Notes: generated by a model from the letters alone, not told the origin. Counted from the stretch's first letter, positions 7,780-15,590 are shown. The stretch: 36,647 nt of DNA from Verrucomicrobiia bacterium (GCA_025056465.1 JANWVU010000009.1:1-36647), one strand, 5' to 3'. Numbers and translations: made by a program.

Positions 7780-8568
7780 GGTCAGTTCCGAGGTCGCGCG
7801 ACGACGTCGCCGCTCCAGCAACCATGCGACCCACACACACGCCTCATACAGCAGATACATTGGCCCCGCCAACAGCGCCATGTTGAACGGGTCGGTTGTC
7901 GGGGTCACAAACGCGGACACCACCAAAATCGCAACCAGCACTTGAGGACGTTTCTGACGCAAAAATTCGTGCGTGACGATGCCCAACTTGGCGAGCACCA
8001 AGATGACCAACGGCAGTTCAAAACACAGTCCGAAGGCCAACAACATGTGCGTCACAAAGGCCACATAGTTATCAATGGTCCACTCCGACCGGATGCCGAG
8101 CCGTTCGTTGAAGTGAAGGAAAAACCGTAGTCCTGCCGGGACCACGACGAAATACGCCATCGCCGCCCCCAACAAAAACATACCGGCCCCCGCACTGAAT
8201 GCCGGCCACAACAGTCCGCGTTCCTGTCGGGTCAACGCCGGTAGGACGAACTGCCCGATAAAATACAGAATCAGCGGGCAGGCAACCACCAGCCCGGCAT
8301 ACAGCGCCAACCGCATCGCCAACGTGAACCCACCAGCCACCTCCAACGTGCGCAGATAGGCCGACGCATCGCCCGTGACGCGTTGCAACGGCCAAATCAC
8401 AAGCCGCAACAAGTCCGGCGCAAAAATAAAACAGCCAATCATCGCTACAGCGAGCGCCGCTAAAGACTTGATCAGTGTCCAGCGCAGTTCTTCGAGATGA
8501 ACTAGAAACGGCTGCACTAGCGGCGCGTCGGTCGAGTTGTCCGGCTCGCGTTCCGGCGCCGAGCTCAT
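7768..8568 (-). CDS. tatC: Twin-arginine translocase subunit TatC
   Basis: A 266-residue multi-spanning inner-membrane protein, the signal-peptide receptor of the Tat system that exports folded proteins. The diagnostic N-terminal motif is FLVHLEELRWTLIKSLAALA. About six hydrophobic helices follow, including LVVACPLILYFIGQFVLPAL and the conserved segment AFGLCFELPLVILVLAKLGIV. The ATG at 8568 is used; a GTG directly before it would add one residue. It lies 32 nt downstream of tatA and probably shares its transcript. No separate tatB is seen, which is usual for two-component TatAC systems. The 3' end overlaps the convergent Ppx-like gene by 12 bp. Confidence 0.95.
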   Translation of the reverse strand: MSSAPEREPDNSTDAPLVQPFLVHLEELRWTLIKSLAALAVAMIGCFIFAPDLLRLVIWPLQRVTGDASAYLRTLEVAGGFTLAMRLALYAGLVVACPLILYFIGQFVLPALTRQERGLLWPAFSAGAGMFLLGAAMAYFVVVPAGLRFFLHFNERLGIRSEWTIDNYVAFVTHMLLAFGLCFELPLVILVLAKLGIVTHEFLRQKRPQVLVAILVVSAFVTPTTDPFNMALLAGPMYLLYEACVWVAWLLERRRRRATSELTSVP

Positions 8569-8600
8569 CACATGTCCGCCCTACCGGGCCGCTCAGTCCC

Positions 8601-8822
8601 TCACGCCGGTTTACCGGACGAGTTGGACGGCGAAGCGGGCGGCGGGGATGGTTTGGTAGTGGCGGGAGGTTCTTCGTCGCTGGAAATGTCGCGTGCCGCT
8701 TTTTTGAACTCTTTCACGCCCTGACCCATCGAGCGCATCATTTCGGGAATCCGCTTCGCGCCGAACAGCAACAACACCACCAATACGATCCAGAAGATCT
8801 CCCAACCGCCAATGTTGCCCAT
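8601..8822 (-). CDS. tatA: Twin-arginine translocase subunit TatA
   Basis: A 73-residue TatA/E protein: a short N-terminal helix (IGGWEIFWIVLVVLLLFGAK), the conserved hinge FGAKRIPEMMRSMGQG, an amphipathic helix (KEFKKAARDI) and an acidic, then proline/serine-rich tail. TatA oligomers form the translocation pore with TatC. The start is supported by AAAGGAG six nt upstream. A 7-bp hairpin directly precedes that ribosome-binding site. It is followed by tatC on the same strand, and pal is upstream. Confidence 0.94.
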   Translation of the reverse strand: MGNIGGWEIFWIVLVVLLLFGAKRIPEMMRSMGQGVKEFKKAARDISSDEEPPATTKPSPPPASPSNSSGKPA

Positions 8823-8834
8823 AAAGGCTCCTTT

Positions 8835-8854
8835 CGCCGGTCATCCTACCGGCG
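8835..8854 (-). other. Hairpin abutting the tatA ribosome-binding site
   Basis: CGCCGGT, a 6-nt loop and ACCGGCG form a perfect 7-bp stem between the pal stop and tatA. In the minus-strand mRNA it ends right before the AAAGGAG of tatA. There is no T-run, so a translational or RNA-stability role is as likely as termination. One arm contains the window's abundant TACCGG word. Confidence 0.4.
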
Positions 8855-8889
8855 ACATGGGTGGCCGTCAACGACGCGTAGTCAGGATT

Positions 8890-9435
8890 TCAGGGACTGA
8901 CCGTGATGAACTCGCAACGACGGTTTTTCGACCAGGCGGACTCGTCATGCCCGATCACTGCCGGTCGGTCCTCGCCGTAGCTAATCGTTGTGATCCGATC
9001 CGCGGCGATGCCCAGCCGAATCAATTCTTCGCGACACGCCAACGCGCGCCGTTCACCGAGCGCGCGGTTGTACTCCGCCGTGCCGCGCTCGTCGCAGTGA
9101 CCCTCGATGATGAGCTTCTTGTTGTTTCCCCGCAACGCATTCGCCACAGCCTGCAACTTGGGAAGCTCGCTCGGGCGCACCAACGCACTGTCGAACTCGA
9201 AATAAACTGGCTCAAACTCACCGTGCTGCCCCCACGTCCCTGCTGGCCGGCCACCCGTCATCCCAACGCCCGTGCTGTCCAACGGCGTGATGCCGCCCAT
9301 CTGCCCCGCGCCACTGCCCAAACCCGATCCATCCCCACCCTGCTTGGGTGCCGGCGGATGACGGCAACCCGTCAGCGTGCTGATTGCCAATGCAGAAATG
9401 ATTGTTATCCGTAAAAGAAATTGAAACACTCGCAT
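8890..9435 (-). CDS. pal: Peptidoglycan-associated lipoprotein Pal
   Basis: A 181-residue outer-membrane lipoprotein. The signal peptide (MRVFQFLLRITIISALAI) ends in the lipobox LTGC. A Gly/Pro-rich linker leads to an OmpA-like peptidoglycan-binding domain (about residues 75-181): VYFEFDSALVRPSE, IEGHCDERGTAEYNRALGERR and the closing NRRCEFITV. Pal anchors the outer membrane to peptidoglycan and is cleared or positioned by TolB. The ATG at 9435 is chosen because it starts the lipoprotein signal and follows GGAGG closely; an upstream in-frame start at 9468 would add charged residues and overlap the tolB end. It is the last Tol-Pal gene of the set. Confidence 0.93.
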   Translation of the reverse strand: MRVFQFLLRITIISALAISTLTGCRHPPAPKQGGDGSGLGSGAGQMGGITPLDSTGVGMTGGRPAGTWGQHGEFEPVYFEFDSALVRPSELPKLQAVANALRGNNKKLIIEGHCDERGTAEYNRALGERRALACREELIRLGIAADRITTISYGEDRPAVIGHDESAWSKNRRCEFITVSP

Positions 9436-9454
9436 GTCCTCCGCGCTCCTTGTG

Positions 9455-10696
9455 TCACGAACTTCCACGCCCCGCCGCGATCAAGGGTCCCCACGCTGGC
9501 TCGGTGGCACTCCCATCAATCGCCGGCAACTCTACTTGTTCGCCGCTCAAAGCGTCAAGTAGATACAACCGCGACCGCCAGCCCTGCACCTTCGCAAACA
9601 CCAAATGCCGACCATTTGGTGCCCACGACGCATCCTGTGCATCTCCCGCGCCCGTCTCCAGCAACCGCACCTCGCGCGCACCCCAATCGTACAACCCAAT
9701 CCGAAATCGCCCGCCCACCCGCGACGTCATCGCAATCATCGGCGGCAACTCCCCGTTCGGTGGCGGACGCGACCAATCCGGTTCCGTGTTGTAACTTGGC
9801 GACACAGTCAACCGCCGCGCTTCTCCGCCGTTGCGCCCAATCACCCAAATTTGCGGTGACCCACCGGCCGCGCTCACATAGGCAATCTGTTGTCCGTCTG
9901 GCGACCATACCGGCGACGATTCCTCCGCCCGCGTGTTCGTCAACCGCAACAGTCCGCTGCCCGCCACCGACATCACATACAACTCGGGATTCCCATCCTT
10001 GCTCAGCGTCAACGCGATGTGCTGACCATCCGGTGAGTACGCCGCGCCCGAATTTAATCCGGGAAAACTCGCCACAATCCGCCGTGTCCCCGTGATCAAG
10101 TCCGCCTCCACGACATCCGGAAACCGATTCACATAACTCGTGTAAATCAACCGCCGTCCATCCGGCGACCACCGCGGCCGCACACTCAAGCTTTTGTCGT
10201 GCGTCAATTGCCGCACGTTATGCCCGTCGTAGTCCATCACCGCCAACTCCTTCACCCCCTCGCGCACCCACACAAACGCAATCCGCGTCTGAGCAATACC
10301 GGGCTGACCCGTGATCGTGCTGACAATATCATCGGAGATCCGATGCACCACCCGTCGCCAATCCTGCACGCTACCGGTGTATGCTTTCGACAACGCCACC
10401 TGCTTGCTCGCCGCCACCGTCACCGTGCAGTCCACCACCAACTGATTCCCCTCCACGCGCACCGCACCGCTCTGGATCAACTCGGCCTGTGCGGACGGTG
10501 TCACTGTGAAATGGCCCGAGATGCGCAGGTCATTGCGCAACACATCCGCTACTTGTGCCGCCCATGTCGCGTCGCCGCGAAACCCGCTTAGCGCGATGCT
10601 GCGTTTTGTCGGGCCCTTCGTGACCACCACCTGTGCCGAGGCAGTCACCGCGCACGCCAACCACACCATCCACCACGCCACCCATGCTGCGCTCAT
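9455..10696 (-). CDS. tolB: Tol-Pal system protein TolB
   Basis: A 413-residue periplasmic protein with a signal peptide (WVAWWMVWLACAVTASAQ). The N-terminal alpha/beta domain (about 25-150) has FRGDATWAAQVADVLRNDL and FTVTP. A C-terminal six-bladed WD40-like PD40 propeller shows repeats such as RPRWSPDGRRLIYTSY, GAAYSPDGQHIALTLS and SPVWSPDGQQIAYVS. TolB binds Pal and links it to the TolQRA motor. GGAGG overlapping the end of the upstream TolA-like gene serves as ribosome-binding site, with only a 4-nt gap between the genes. The length matches the family. Confidence 0.94.
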   Translation of the reverse strand: MSAAWVAWWMVWLACAVTASAQVVVTKGPTKRSIALSGFRGDATWAAQVADVLRNDLRISGHFTVTPSAQAELIQSGAVRVEGNQLVVDCTVTVAASKQVALSKAYTGSVQDWRRVVHRISDDIVSTITGQPGIAQTRIAFVWVREGVKELAVMDYDGHNVRQLTHDKSLSVRPRWSPDGRRLIYTSYVNRFPDVVEADLITGTRRIVASFPGLNSGAAYSPDGQHIALTLSKDGNPELYVMSVAGSGLLRLTNTRAEESSPVWSPDGQQIAYVSAAGGSPQIWVIGRNGGEARRLTVSPSYNTEPDWSRPPPNGELPPMIAMTSRVGGRFRIGLYDWGAREVRLLETGAGDAQDASWAPNGRHLVFAKVQGWRSRLYLLDALSGEQVELPAIDGSATEPAWGPLIAAGRGSS

Positions 10697-10700
10697 CCTG

Positions 10701-11705
10701 CTAACCCTCCAATTGAAAATTCACCGTGATATCCGCCGTCGCGCCACCCAACCCATCCGGCAACGGCGGCAACCGGCCCACACTCTCCACGGCCGCCAAC
10801 GCCGACTCATCCATCGCGCGGTTGCCCGACGGCGTCAACAATCGCACCGCCACAATCTCACCATTCCGCGCCACCTTGATCACCACTGTCGCGAACTGTC
10901 GCCGATCCCAATTCACCGCCTCGGGCGGATGCACCCACGCCTCATACAACCGATCATGCACCTGTTGGTAATACCACCAAAACGGCGACCCACGTCCCAC
11001 CCCACCGGCCACCCCATCCGGGGACCCGTCTCTCGACCCGATCACCGCACTGCTACCCGACCCACCACCAGCCCGTCTCCTGTCGCCGTAGGGAGTCCCG
11101 CCGGCTTCAGCCTGCAGCGCCCGCGCGAACCGATTCCGAATATCCGCCGCACTCGTTCCGGCCGGTGAACCCGTCGGCGACCCTGGCGTGCCGCCACTCC
11201 GAGCCACCCGCGTCGCCGTGCCCATTGTGCTGCCGGCACGCGCCACCGCACCGGTCGCACTACGGCTGCTCGCCACCGCATTCGTCCGACTCGTCTGACC
11301 CGTCAGACCCGTCCGACTCGTCCGATTCGTCCGACTCACCTGACTGTCTCGCTCCTCTCGGCGGGCTTGTCGTGGCATCGCAACCTCTCCCTCTGACGCA
11401 GCCACCGGCGTTTTGGGTTTTACCGGACGCTCCTCTGGCGTGAACACCGCCTCGCCCGGTGGCGCATCCATCGTTACCCCGCCACTCCCTAACCGCGGCG
11501 GCGTGTATGCGCCCCGACCCACCCCCGGTCCTCTCGGCAGGTCCCCCAACAAATCAGCCGGCGTGAAAATCTCCACCTCCACTGCCGACCGATCCCGCCA
11601 CCCAATTCCTTTCCCCTGCCAAATTGCCAACAACACCACCACCGCCACGTGACCGGCCATGGCGTACACAAAATTGCGTCGCAACCGTGACCCAGCACGT
11701 TTCAT
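10701..11705 (-). CDS. TolA/TonB-like energy-transducing protein
   Basis: A 334-residue inner-membrane-anchored protein. One N-terminal transmembrane helix (FVYAMAGHVAVVVLLAIW) is followed by a long low-complexity periplasmic spacer rich in Pro, Gly, Ser, Thr and Arg. A C-terminal TonB/TolA-type domain (about 245-334) contains AWVHPPEAVNWDRRQFATVV, KVARNGEIVAVRLL and MDESALAAVESVGRLPPLP. Position between tolR and tolB assigns it to the Tol motor, where it would carry proton-motive energy to TolB and Pal. The spacer contains a run of tripeptide repeats encoded by a 9-bp tandem repeat, unlike the Ala/Lys helix of enterobacterial TolA. The start overlaps the tolR stop by ATGA. Confidence 0.85.
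   Translation of the reverse strand: MKRAGSRLRRNFVYAMAGHVAVVVLLAIWQGKGIGWRDRSAVEVEIFTPADLLGDLPRGPGVGRGAYTPPRLGSGGVTMDAPPGEAVFTPEERPVKPKTPVAASEGEVAMPRQARREERDSQVSRTNRTSRTGLTGQTSRTNAVASSRSATGAVARAGSTMGTATRVARSGGTPGSPTGSPAGTSAADIRNRFARALQAEAGGTPYGDRRRAGGGSGSSAVIGSRDGSPDGVAGGVGRGSPFWWYYQQVHDRLYEAWVHPPEAVNWDRRQFATVVIKVARNGEIVAVRLLTPSGNRAMDESALAAVESVGRLPPLPDGLGGATADITVNFQLEG
11275..11346. repeat. Degenerate 9-bp tandem repeat inside the TolA-like gene
   Basis: Eight 9-bp units (plus-strand consensus CGTCCGACT) run in frame from 11275 to 11346; the two end units are the most diverged. On the coding strand each unit encodes a tripeptide of the form Ser/Asn/Gly-Arg/Gln/Leu-Thr. Such repeats may expand or contract by slippage and change the length of the periplasmic spacer. 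Confidence 0.75.
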
Positions 11706-12142
11706 CGCCGCGCCACACGCGCCGGGGTTTCCTCCTGTGTCATCAACGCGATCCGCGTGATCCGTGCCGCATGCAACTCTTTCAACACGCTCATCACCGC
11801 ACCGTAATTGTTCGCCTGATCCGCTTTCACCAAAATCGTCACGGGCGGTTGAACATTCGCCAGGGCACTAAGCTGCGTGCGCAACTCCGGCAGCGTCATC
11901 GGCACATCATTCAGAAACACCCGCCCCTGACTATCCACCGACAACGTGCGGGTTTGTTCGCGTTTGATGGTGTTGGTGGTGCCCTTGGGCAGATTGATGT
12001 TCAACCCATACTCCACCACCGGAAAGAAAATCACCACCGCGATGAACAACTGCATGAACAAATCCACCAACGGCATCACGTTAATCTCGCCCAACTCCGG
12101 TAGGTGACCGTACCGGCGACCCCGACGATTAGTTCGTGACAT
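11702..12142 (-). CDS. tolR: TolR/ExbD-type biopolymer transport protein
   Basis: A 146-residue protein with one N-terminal transmembrane helix and a periplasmic domain. The helix INVMPLVDLFMQLFIAVVIF has the conserved channel Asp in PLVD. The periplasmic part contains LSVDSQGRVFLNDVPMTL and VTILVKADQANNYGAVMSVL, as expected for ExbD/TolR. With TolQ it forms the proton channel that powers the TolA-like protein. The ATG at 12142 lies inside the last codons of tolQ (14-bp overlap), and the stop overlaps the TolA-like start by ATGA, indicating tight translational coupling. TolR rather than ExbD is inferred from the linked tolB and pal. Confidence 0.9.
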   Translation of the reverse strand: MSRTNRRGRRYGHLPELGEINVMPLVDLFMQLFIAVVIFFPVVEYGLNINLPKGTTNTIKREQTRTLSVDSQGRVFLNDVPMTLPELRTQLSALANVQPPVTILVKADQANNYGAVMSVLKELHAARITRIALMTQEETPARVARR

Positions 12143-12887
12143 AATTGCGCTCCACCGCCGCCACCAACTCCTCGGCAAACCCCTCCATCCGCACCGTCTC
12201 CTGTTTGATCTGCGCCGCCAACCAGTTGTACGCAAACAACGACGGCACCGCCACCAGCAACCCCACCACCGTCGCCAGCAACGCCGCCGAGATACCGGGC
12301 GCCACCGCACCCAAACGCACCGATCCCTGCTCCGCCATCGAGGCAAACACGTGCATCACGCCCCACGCACTGCCGAGCAATCCCAGAAACGGGCCCGCTG
12401 TGACGGCCGTGGACAAAATGGACACATGCTGCTCCAACGCCAGCACCTCCTCATCAATCGCCCGCCCCAACACACTGCGCAACGTGTCGAGATTGATCAC
12501 CGCGCGCGTGGCCGTCTCCACCTCCGGGTCCACCACCGCCAACGCCGCTGCACCGCCCCCGCCCAACGCTTTGTATCCGCCCTCCACACGGCGGGCATTA
12601 CCGAACTGCCCCGAGATTTCCTCCGCGCCCATCCGATAAATGTTGTAGAACGGACAATTTGGAAACTCATGATTGTTGATGAACAAATGCAACGGGTCCC
12701 GCTCGCGTCGAAACCGACTCAAAAACTCCTCCGAACTCCGCCGCGCCTGCCGCAACTGTTGCCACTTCGTGAGCATCACTGACCACGTCAACGCCGACCC
12801 AACCAGCAGCATGATCACAATGACCTTGCCGACCCAGTCCGCCTGTTGAAAGACGTACAGCAGTCCTGCCGCCACCACTACATTCAT
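12129..12887 (-). CDS. tolQ: TolQ/ExbB-type proton channel subunit
   Basis: A 252-residue MotA/TolQ/ExbB family protein with three membrane helices: WVGKVIVIMLLVGSALTWSV near the N-terminus, then STAVTAGPFLGLLGSAWGVM and APGISAALLATVVGLLVAVP in the conserved C-terminal half. The cytoplasmic segment between the first two carries conserved charged residues. It uses the proton gradient to drive the Tol system during envelope constriction. The ATG at 12887 is chosen because AAGGAGG lies 8 nt upstream and a membrane protein starts directly there; a longer reading to 12935 would run across a hairpin. It is the first gene of the compact tolQ-R-A-B-pal set. Confidence 0.93.
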   Translation of the reverse strand: MNVVVAAGLLYVFQQADWVGKVIVIMLLVGSALTWSVMLTKWQQLRQARRSSEEFLSRFRRERDPLHLFINNHEFPNCPFYNIYRMGAEEISGQFGNARRVEGGYKALGGGGAAALAVVDPEVETATRAVINLDTLRSVLGRAIDEEVLALEQHVSILSTAVTAGPFLGLLGSAWGVMHVFASMAEQGSVRLGAVAPGISAALLATVVGLLVAVPSLFAYNWLAAQIKQETVRMEGFAEELVAAVERNYVTN

Positions 12888-12902
12888 CACACTTCCCTCC
12901 TT

Positions 12903-12924
12903 GGAACCACAGAGTGTGGTTTCC
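12903..12924 (-). other. Hairpin abutting the tolQ ribosome-binding site
   Basis: GGAACCACA, a 3-nt loop and TGTGGTTTCC pair with a single bulged base. In the mRNA the hairpin ends just before the AAGGAGG of tolQ and 11 nt after the upstream kinase-like gene's stop. It could terminate or stabilise the upstream mRNA, or control access to the tolQ start. Confidence 0.4.
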
Positions 12925-12935
12925 TCAATGCCCAC

Positions 12936-13886
12936 TTATACAACTTCGCGCACCGCCGTCAAAGTCTTTCTACCACAACACTCCGCGCAACGATCCATCA
13001 ACGCCTCCCGCATCGCCCATCCTGCCGCGCTACTCGCCAACCACACCGCCCCAACCACCGGCGGCCACCGCGGAGCTCGCATCTCCACCGCGGGCAAGCG
13101 CGCGCGTAACGCCGTCGCAAACAAATCACGATAAAACGCCGACCGCTCCAACCACGACCCTGCATAACTCACCGGCCCCGTCTCCATTCCCAACCGCACC
13201 GCCACCGCCGCCGTCGCTTCCGCCAACGCGTCTGCCTGTTGTTGCACAACCTCGCGCGCCACCGCGTCGCCCTGCTCCGCCAACTGCACCACCACGCGCG
13301 CCAATCGAGCGGTCCCCACTCGTGACAACCTCTCCCAACTCGCCGGCTCGGGCAGCGCATCCGCCAACGCGGTCGCCGGCCCGCGCCCGTCCCGCGCACG
13401 CCACACCGCTGCTTGCGCCGCCACCGCCAGAGCATACCCGCCGCCCTGATTGTCCGATTCCCACGACCAACCACCGGCACGCCATGTTTCGCCCACCGCG
13501 TTCACCCCAAAACACGCCGCGCCTGTCCCCGCAATCGCAATCACTCCCGGTTGCCCGGCCAACGCCCCAGCCCACGCCACGCGCAAATCATGATCCACCA
13601 CAACCCGCTCCGCCCAACCCAACGCCATCACCATCTCCTGAATCCGCTTCTGCGTCTCGCCTTGTGCCGCACCCGCCACGCCGAGCATCGCGACCTTCGC
13701 ACCCCAATCCCGACCCAAAGCCGTCAGCGTCTCTCGCACACCATCCCAACCGATCGTCCGAAAATTCATCCCCCCGGCTTCCCGCCACGCCACCAACTCA
13801 CCTTCGCTCGTCACGGCCGCCAACCGTGTGCGTGTCCCACCGCCATCCAATCCCAACACAATGCGCCCCACCCTCGCCTCACTCAT
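12936..13886 (-). CDS. BadF/BadG/BcrA/BcrD-type ATPase, GlcNAc-kinase-like
   Basis: A 316-residue actin-fold (ASKHA) ATPase. The phosphate-1 motif is LGLDGGGTRTRLAAV, and a second phosphate loop, VIAIAGTGAACFGVN, occurs near residue 120. Between them are GMNFRTIGWDGVRETL and the MLGVAGAAQ segment typical of N-acetylglucosamine kinases. The ending GAVWLA is also family-like. The probable reaction is ATP-dependent phosphorylation of an amino sugar, possibly in wall recycling; the substrate is not proven. The ATG at 13886 overlaps the upstream prepilin-like gene by 8 nt, and the stop lies 48 nt before tolQ. Its place just ahead of Tol-Pal fits, but does not prove, a wall-metabolism role. Confidence 0.82.
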   Translation of the reverse strand: MSEARVGRIVLGLDGGGTRTRLAAVTSEGELVAWREAGGMNFRTIGWDGVRETLTALGRDWGAKVAMLGVAGAAQGETQKRIQEMVMALGWAERVVVDHDLRVAWAGALAGQPGVIAIAGTGAACFGVNAVGETWRAGGWSWESDNQGGGYALAVAAQAAVWRARDGRGPATALADALPEPASWERLSRVGTARLARVVVQLAEQGDAVAREVVQQQADALAEATAAVAVRLGMETGPVSYAGSWLERSAFYRDLFATALRARLPAVEMRAPRWPPVVGAVWLASSAAGWAMREALMDRCAECCGRKTLTAVREVV

Positions 13887-14490
13887 CGTCAATCCACCCC
13901 CACCCATTCGTCATCGTCACATTCCAGCCGCTCGGTGCCGAACGAAATTGCACCGCGCCATCGCTGCGCAAGGCATTCACCCCAGCGGCGTGATTCGGGA
14001 AATAACCCGACGGTCCCAACCAATCCGTCACCAACACCCGCAACTCCCGATCCAACCGGCTCGGCGCCCCTTGCGACGGACTCCGACCCCAATACGCACA
14101 CGCCGTAATCTGACCCGCGATCCCCAAATTCTGAATGCCGGTATCCCAATCGTGCGGCGGAAATTCGCGACCCGACGGACAATAAAACACGCGCGCTACC
14201 GGCCACCCACCGGCATCGGCCACAACCCGCCCGTACAACACATACCGCGCCCCATCCCACAACAAGTAACCCGGATAATCCTCCACCGGCAGCCTCTCAT
14301 ACCGGTCGTAATAAAGACACACCAACTGCCCGACTTGTCGGAGATTGCCCGCGCAGACAACCTGTCGCGCTCGCTCGCGTGCACGGGCCAACGCCGGTAG
14401 CAGCAACGCCGCCACCAAACCCAACACCGCCCCTACAGTGATCAACTCCACGAGCGAGAAGCCCGCCCTCCTTGCCGCGCAGCTTCTCAC
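13879..14490 (-). CDS. Prepilin-like protein with H-X9-DG C-terminus
   Basis: A 203-residue protein with a type IV prepilin/pseudopilin N-terminus: a short basic leader, then GFSLVELITVGAVLGLVAAL, with cleavage expected after the Gly. A globular domain with GNLRQVGQLVCLYYDRY ends in NHAAGVNALRSDGAVQF, which has a His followed by nine residues and Asp-Gly. This H-X9-DG element is known from large prepilin-like families in Planctomycetes and Verrucomicrobia; their function is poorly known. The start codon is GTG with a -10-like TACAAA 7 nt upstream and no Shine-Dalgarno sequence. No pilus assembly genes are nearby, so a pilus role is uncertain. Confidence 0.85.
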   Translation of the reverse strand: MRSCAARRAGFSLVELITVGAVLGLVAALLLPALARARERARQVVCAGNLRQVGQLVCLYYDRYERLPVEDYPGYLLWDGARYVLYGRVVADAGGWPVARVFYCPSGREFPPHDWDTGIQNLGIAGQITACAYWGRSPSQGAPSRLDRELRVLVTDWLGPSGYFPNHAAGVNALRSDGAVQFRSAPSGWNVTMTNGWGWIDDE

Positions 14491-14497
14491 AACTCTC

Positions 14498-14503
14498 TTT
14501 GTA
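14498..14503 (-). promoter_or_regulatory. Candidate -10 element of the prepilin-like gene
   Basis: TACAAA on the minus strand ends 7 nt before the GTG start at 14490. No convincing -35 is seen. The short distance again suggests a leaderless message. Confidence 0.3.
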
Positions 14504-14627
14504 AGTCACACCCCACGCAAAAGCCAGTTGAAATCAACCACGCAACCCGGTCTGCGCCACCAGGGCCAGTGTGTCATACAAGTTGAAAGCTCGACCGAGT
14601 CAATGCAGGTTCATGCAGTGAATCAAC

Positions 14628-15590
14628 ATGTCCCCGCAGAACGAGCTCCCATTGCAGGCCAGTCGAAGGCAGCTCATGGCCCAAATCACCGAGCGAATCC
14701 TCGACTTGCTTAACCAGAACATCGTGCCGTGGAAAATACCGTGGTCAGGTGCCCTCCCATACAATTACATCTCCCGCCGCCCCTATGGGGTCTTAAACGC
14801 AACCCTCCTCCTCGCTACGCCCTTCACCCAGCGTGCTTGGCTCACGCAGCGACAAGTCGAGCGACGCGGTGCCAGCATCCTCCCCCAACAAAAGCCAACG
14901 ACCATCTACTCATTTTTTCCGAACACCTGCAGGAGGACCAACCCGCAGGGCGAACCTAGTTACCCAGTCGAATTGCGTGTCCGCAAATACCAAGTTTGGA
15001 ACATTCAGCAAACGACCTTGCCTCCACCCAAAAACAAAATCACTCCTAGACCGATCCACACAGCCGAAGCCATCGTGCAAAACATGCCCAAACGTCCAGC
15101 GATTCACCAGCACCCCTTGGCCGCCTACTACCGCCCGCTGACCGACGAAGTTTATGTCCCGCCCCCAGACGCATTTCCAATCGCCGAGGAATACTACAGC
15201 ACACTTTTCCACGAGCTGGTCCACGCCACCGGCCATCCCTCCCGGCTCAAACGCAAATCGCTTACGGTGCTCGCAAGTTTCGGTTCACACGCCTACAGCC
15301 AAGAAGAGCTCGTTGCCGAACTAGGGAGCGCCTACCTCTGCGCCATCGCAGGGATTGAGCGTGCAACCCTCCAAAATTCCGTCGCCTACATCCAGAGTTG
15401 GTATCGCGTTCTGAAAAACGATCCGTATATCTTCCCCATCGCGGCAGCCCACGCCCAACGAGCATCTCAATTCATCCTCGGCCGTCTCCCGCATGATCCA
15501 CCGGCTGATCCCGACGCTGCCACCACATCAACACCTCCTCACCGACTCGTCCCGGCCACGAACGCGGACGCTCTTCCCGCAACAGCCTGA
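14628..15590 (+). CDS. ArdC-like antirestriction protein (ssDNA-binding + zinc peptidase)
   Basis: A 320-residue protein resembling ArdC/TraC. The N-terminal DUF1738-like ssDNA-binding domain (about 1-105) has ITERILDLLNQNIVPWKIPW, a region ending RRPYGVLNATLLL, and WLTQRQVERRGASI. The C-terminal metallopeptidase domain has the zinc motif TLFHELVHATGHPSRLKR (HELVH) and the further glutamates of QEELVAELGSAYL. Plasmid ArdC proteins protect incoming DNA against restriction. Here no conjugation, replication or integrase gene is visible. The last 40 or so residues are low-complexity and overlap the convergent methyltransferase gene by 119 bp. No ribosome-binding site is visible. The isolated context suggests transfer, but this is inference. 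Confidence 0.85.
   Translation: MSPQNELPLQASRRQLMAQITERILDLLNQNIVPWKIPWSGALPYNYISRRPYGVLNATLLLATPFTQRAWLTQRQVERRGASILPQQKPTTIYSFFPNTCRRTNPQGEPSYPVELRVRKYQVWNIQQTTLPPPKNKITPRPIHTAEAIVQNMPKRPAIHQHPLAAYYRPLTDEVYVPPPDAFPIAEEYYSTLFHELVHATGHPSRLKRKSLTVLASFGSHAYSQEELVAELGSAYLCAIAGIERATLQNSVAYIQSWYRVLKNDPYIFPIAAAHAQRASQFILGRLPHDPPADPDAATTSTPPHRLVPATNADALPATA

Noticed and set aside
12914-13993. A 359-codon plus-strand frame opposite the kinase-like gene
   Set aside because: Extremely Pro/Ser/Thr-rich composition and antisense to a gene with conserved ATP-binding motifs; no independent support.
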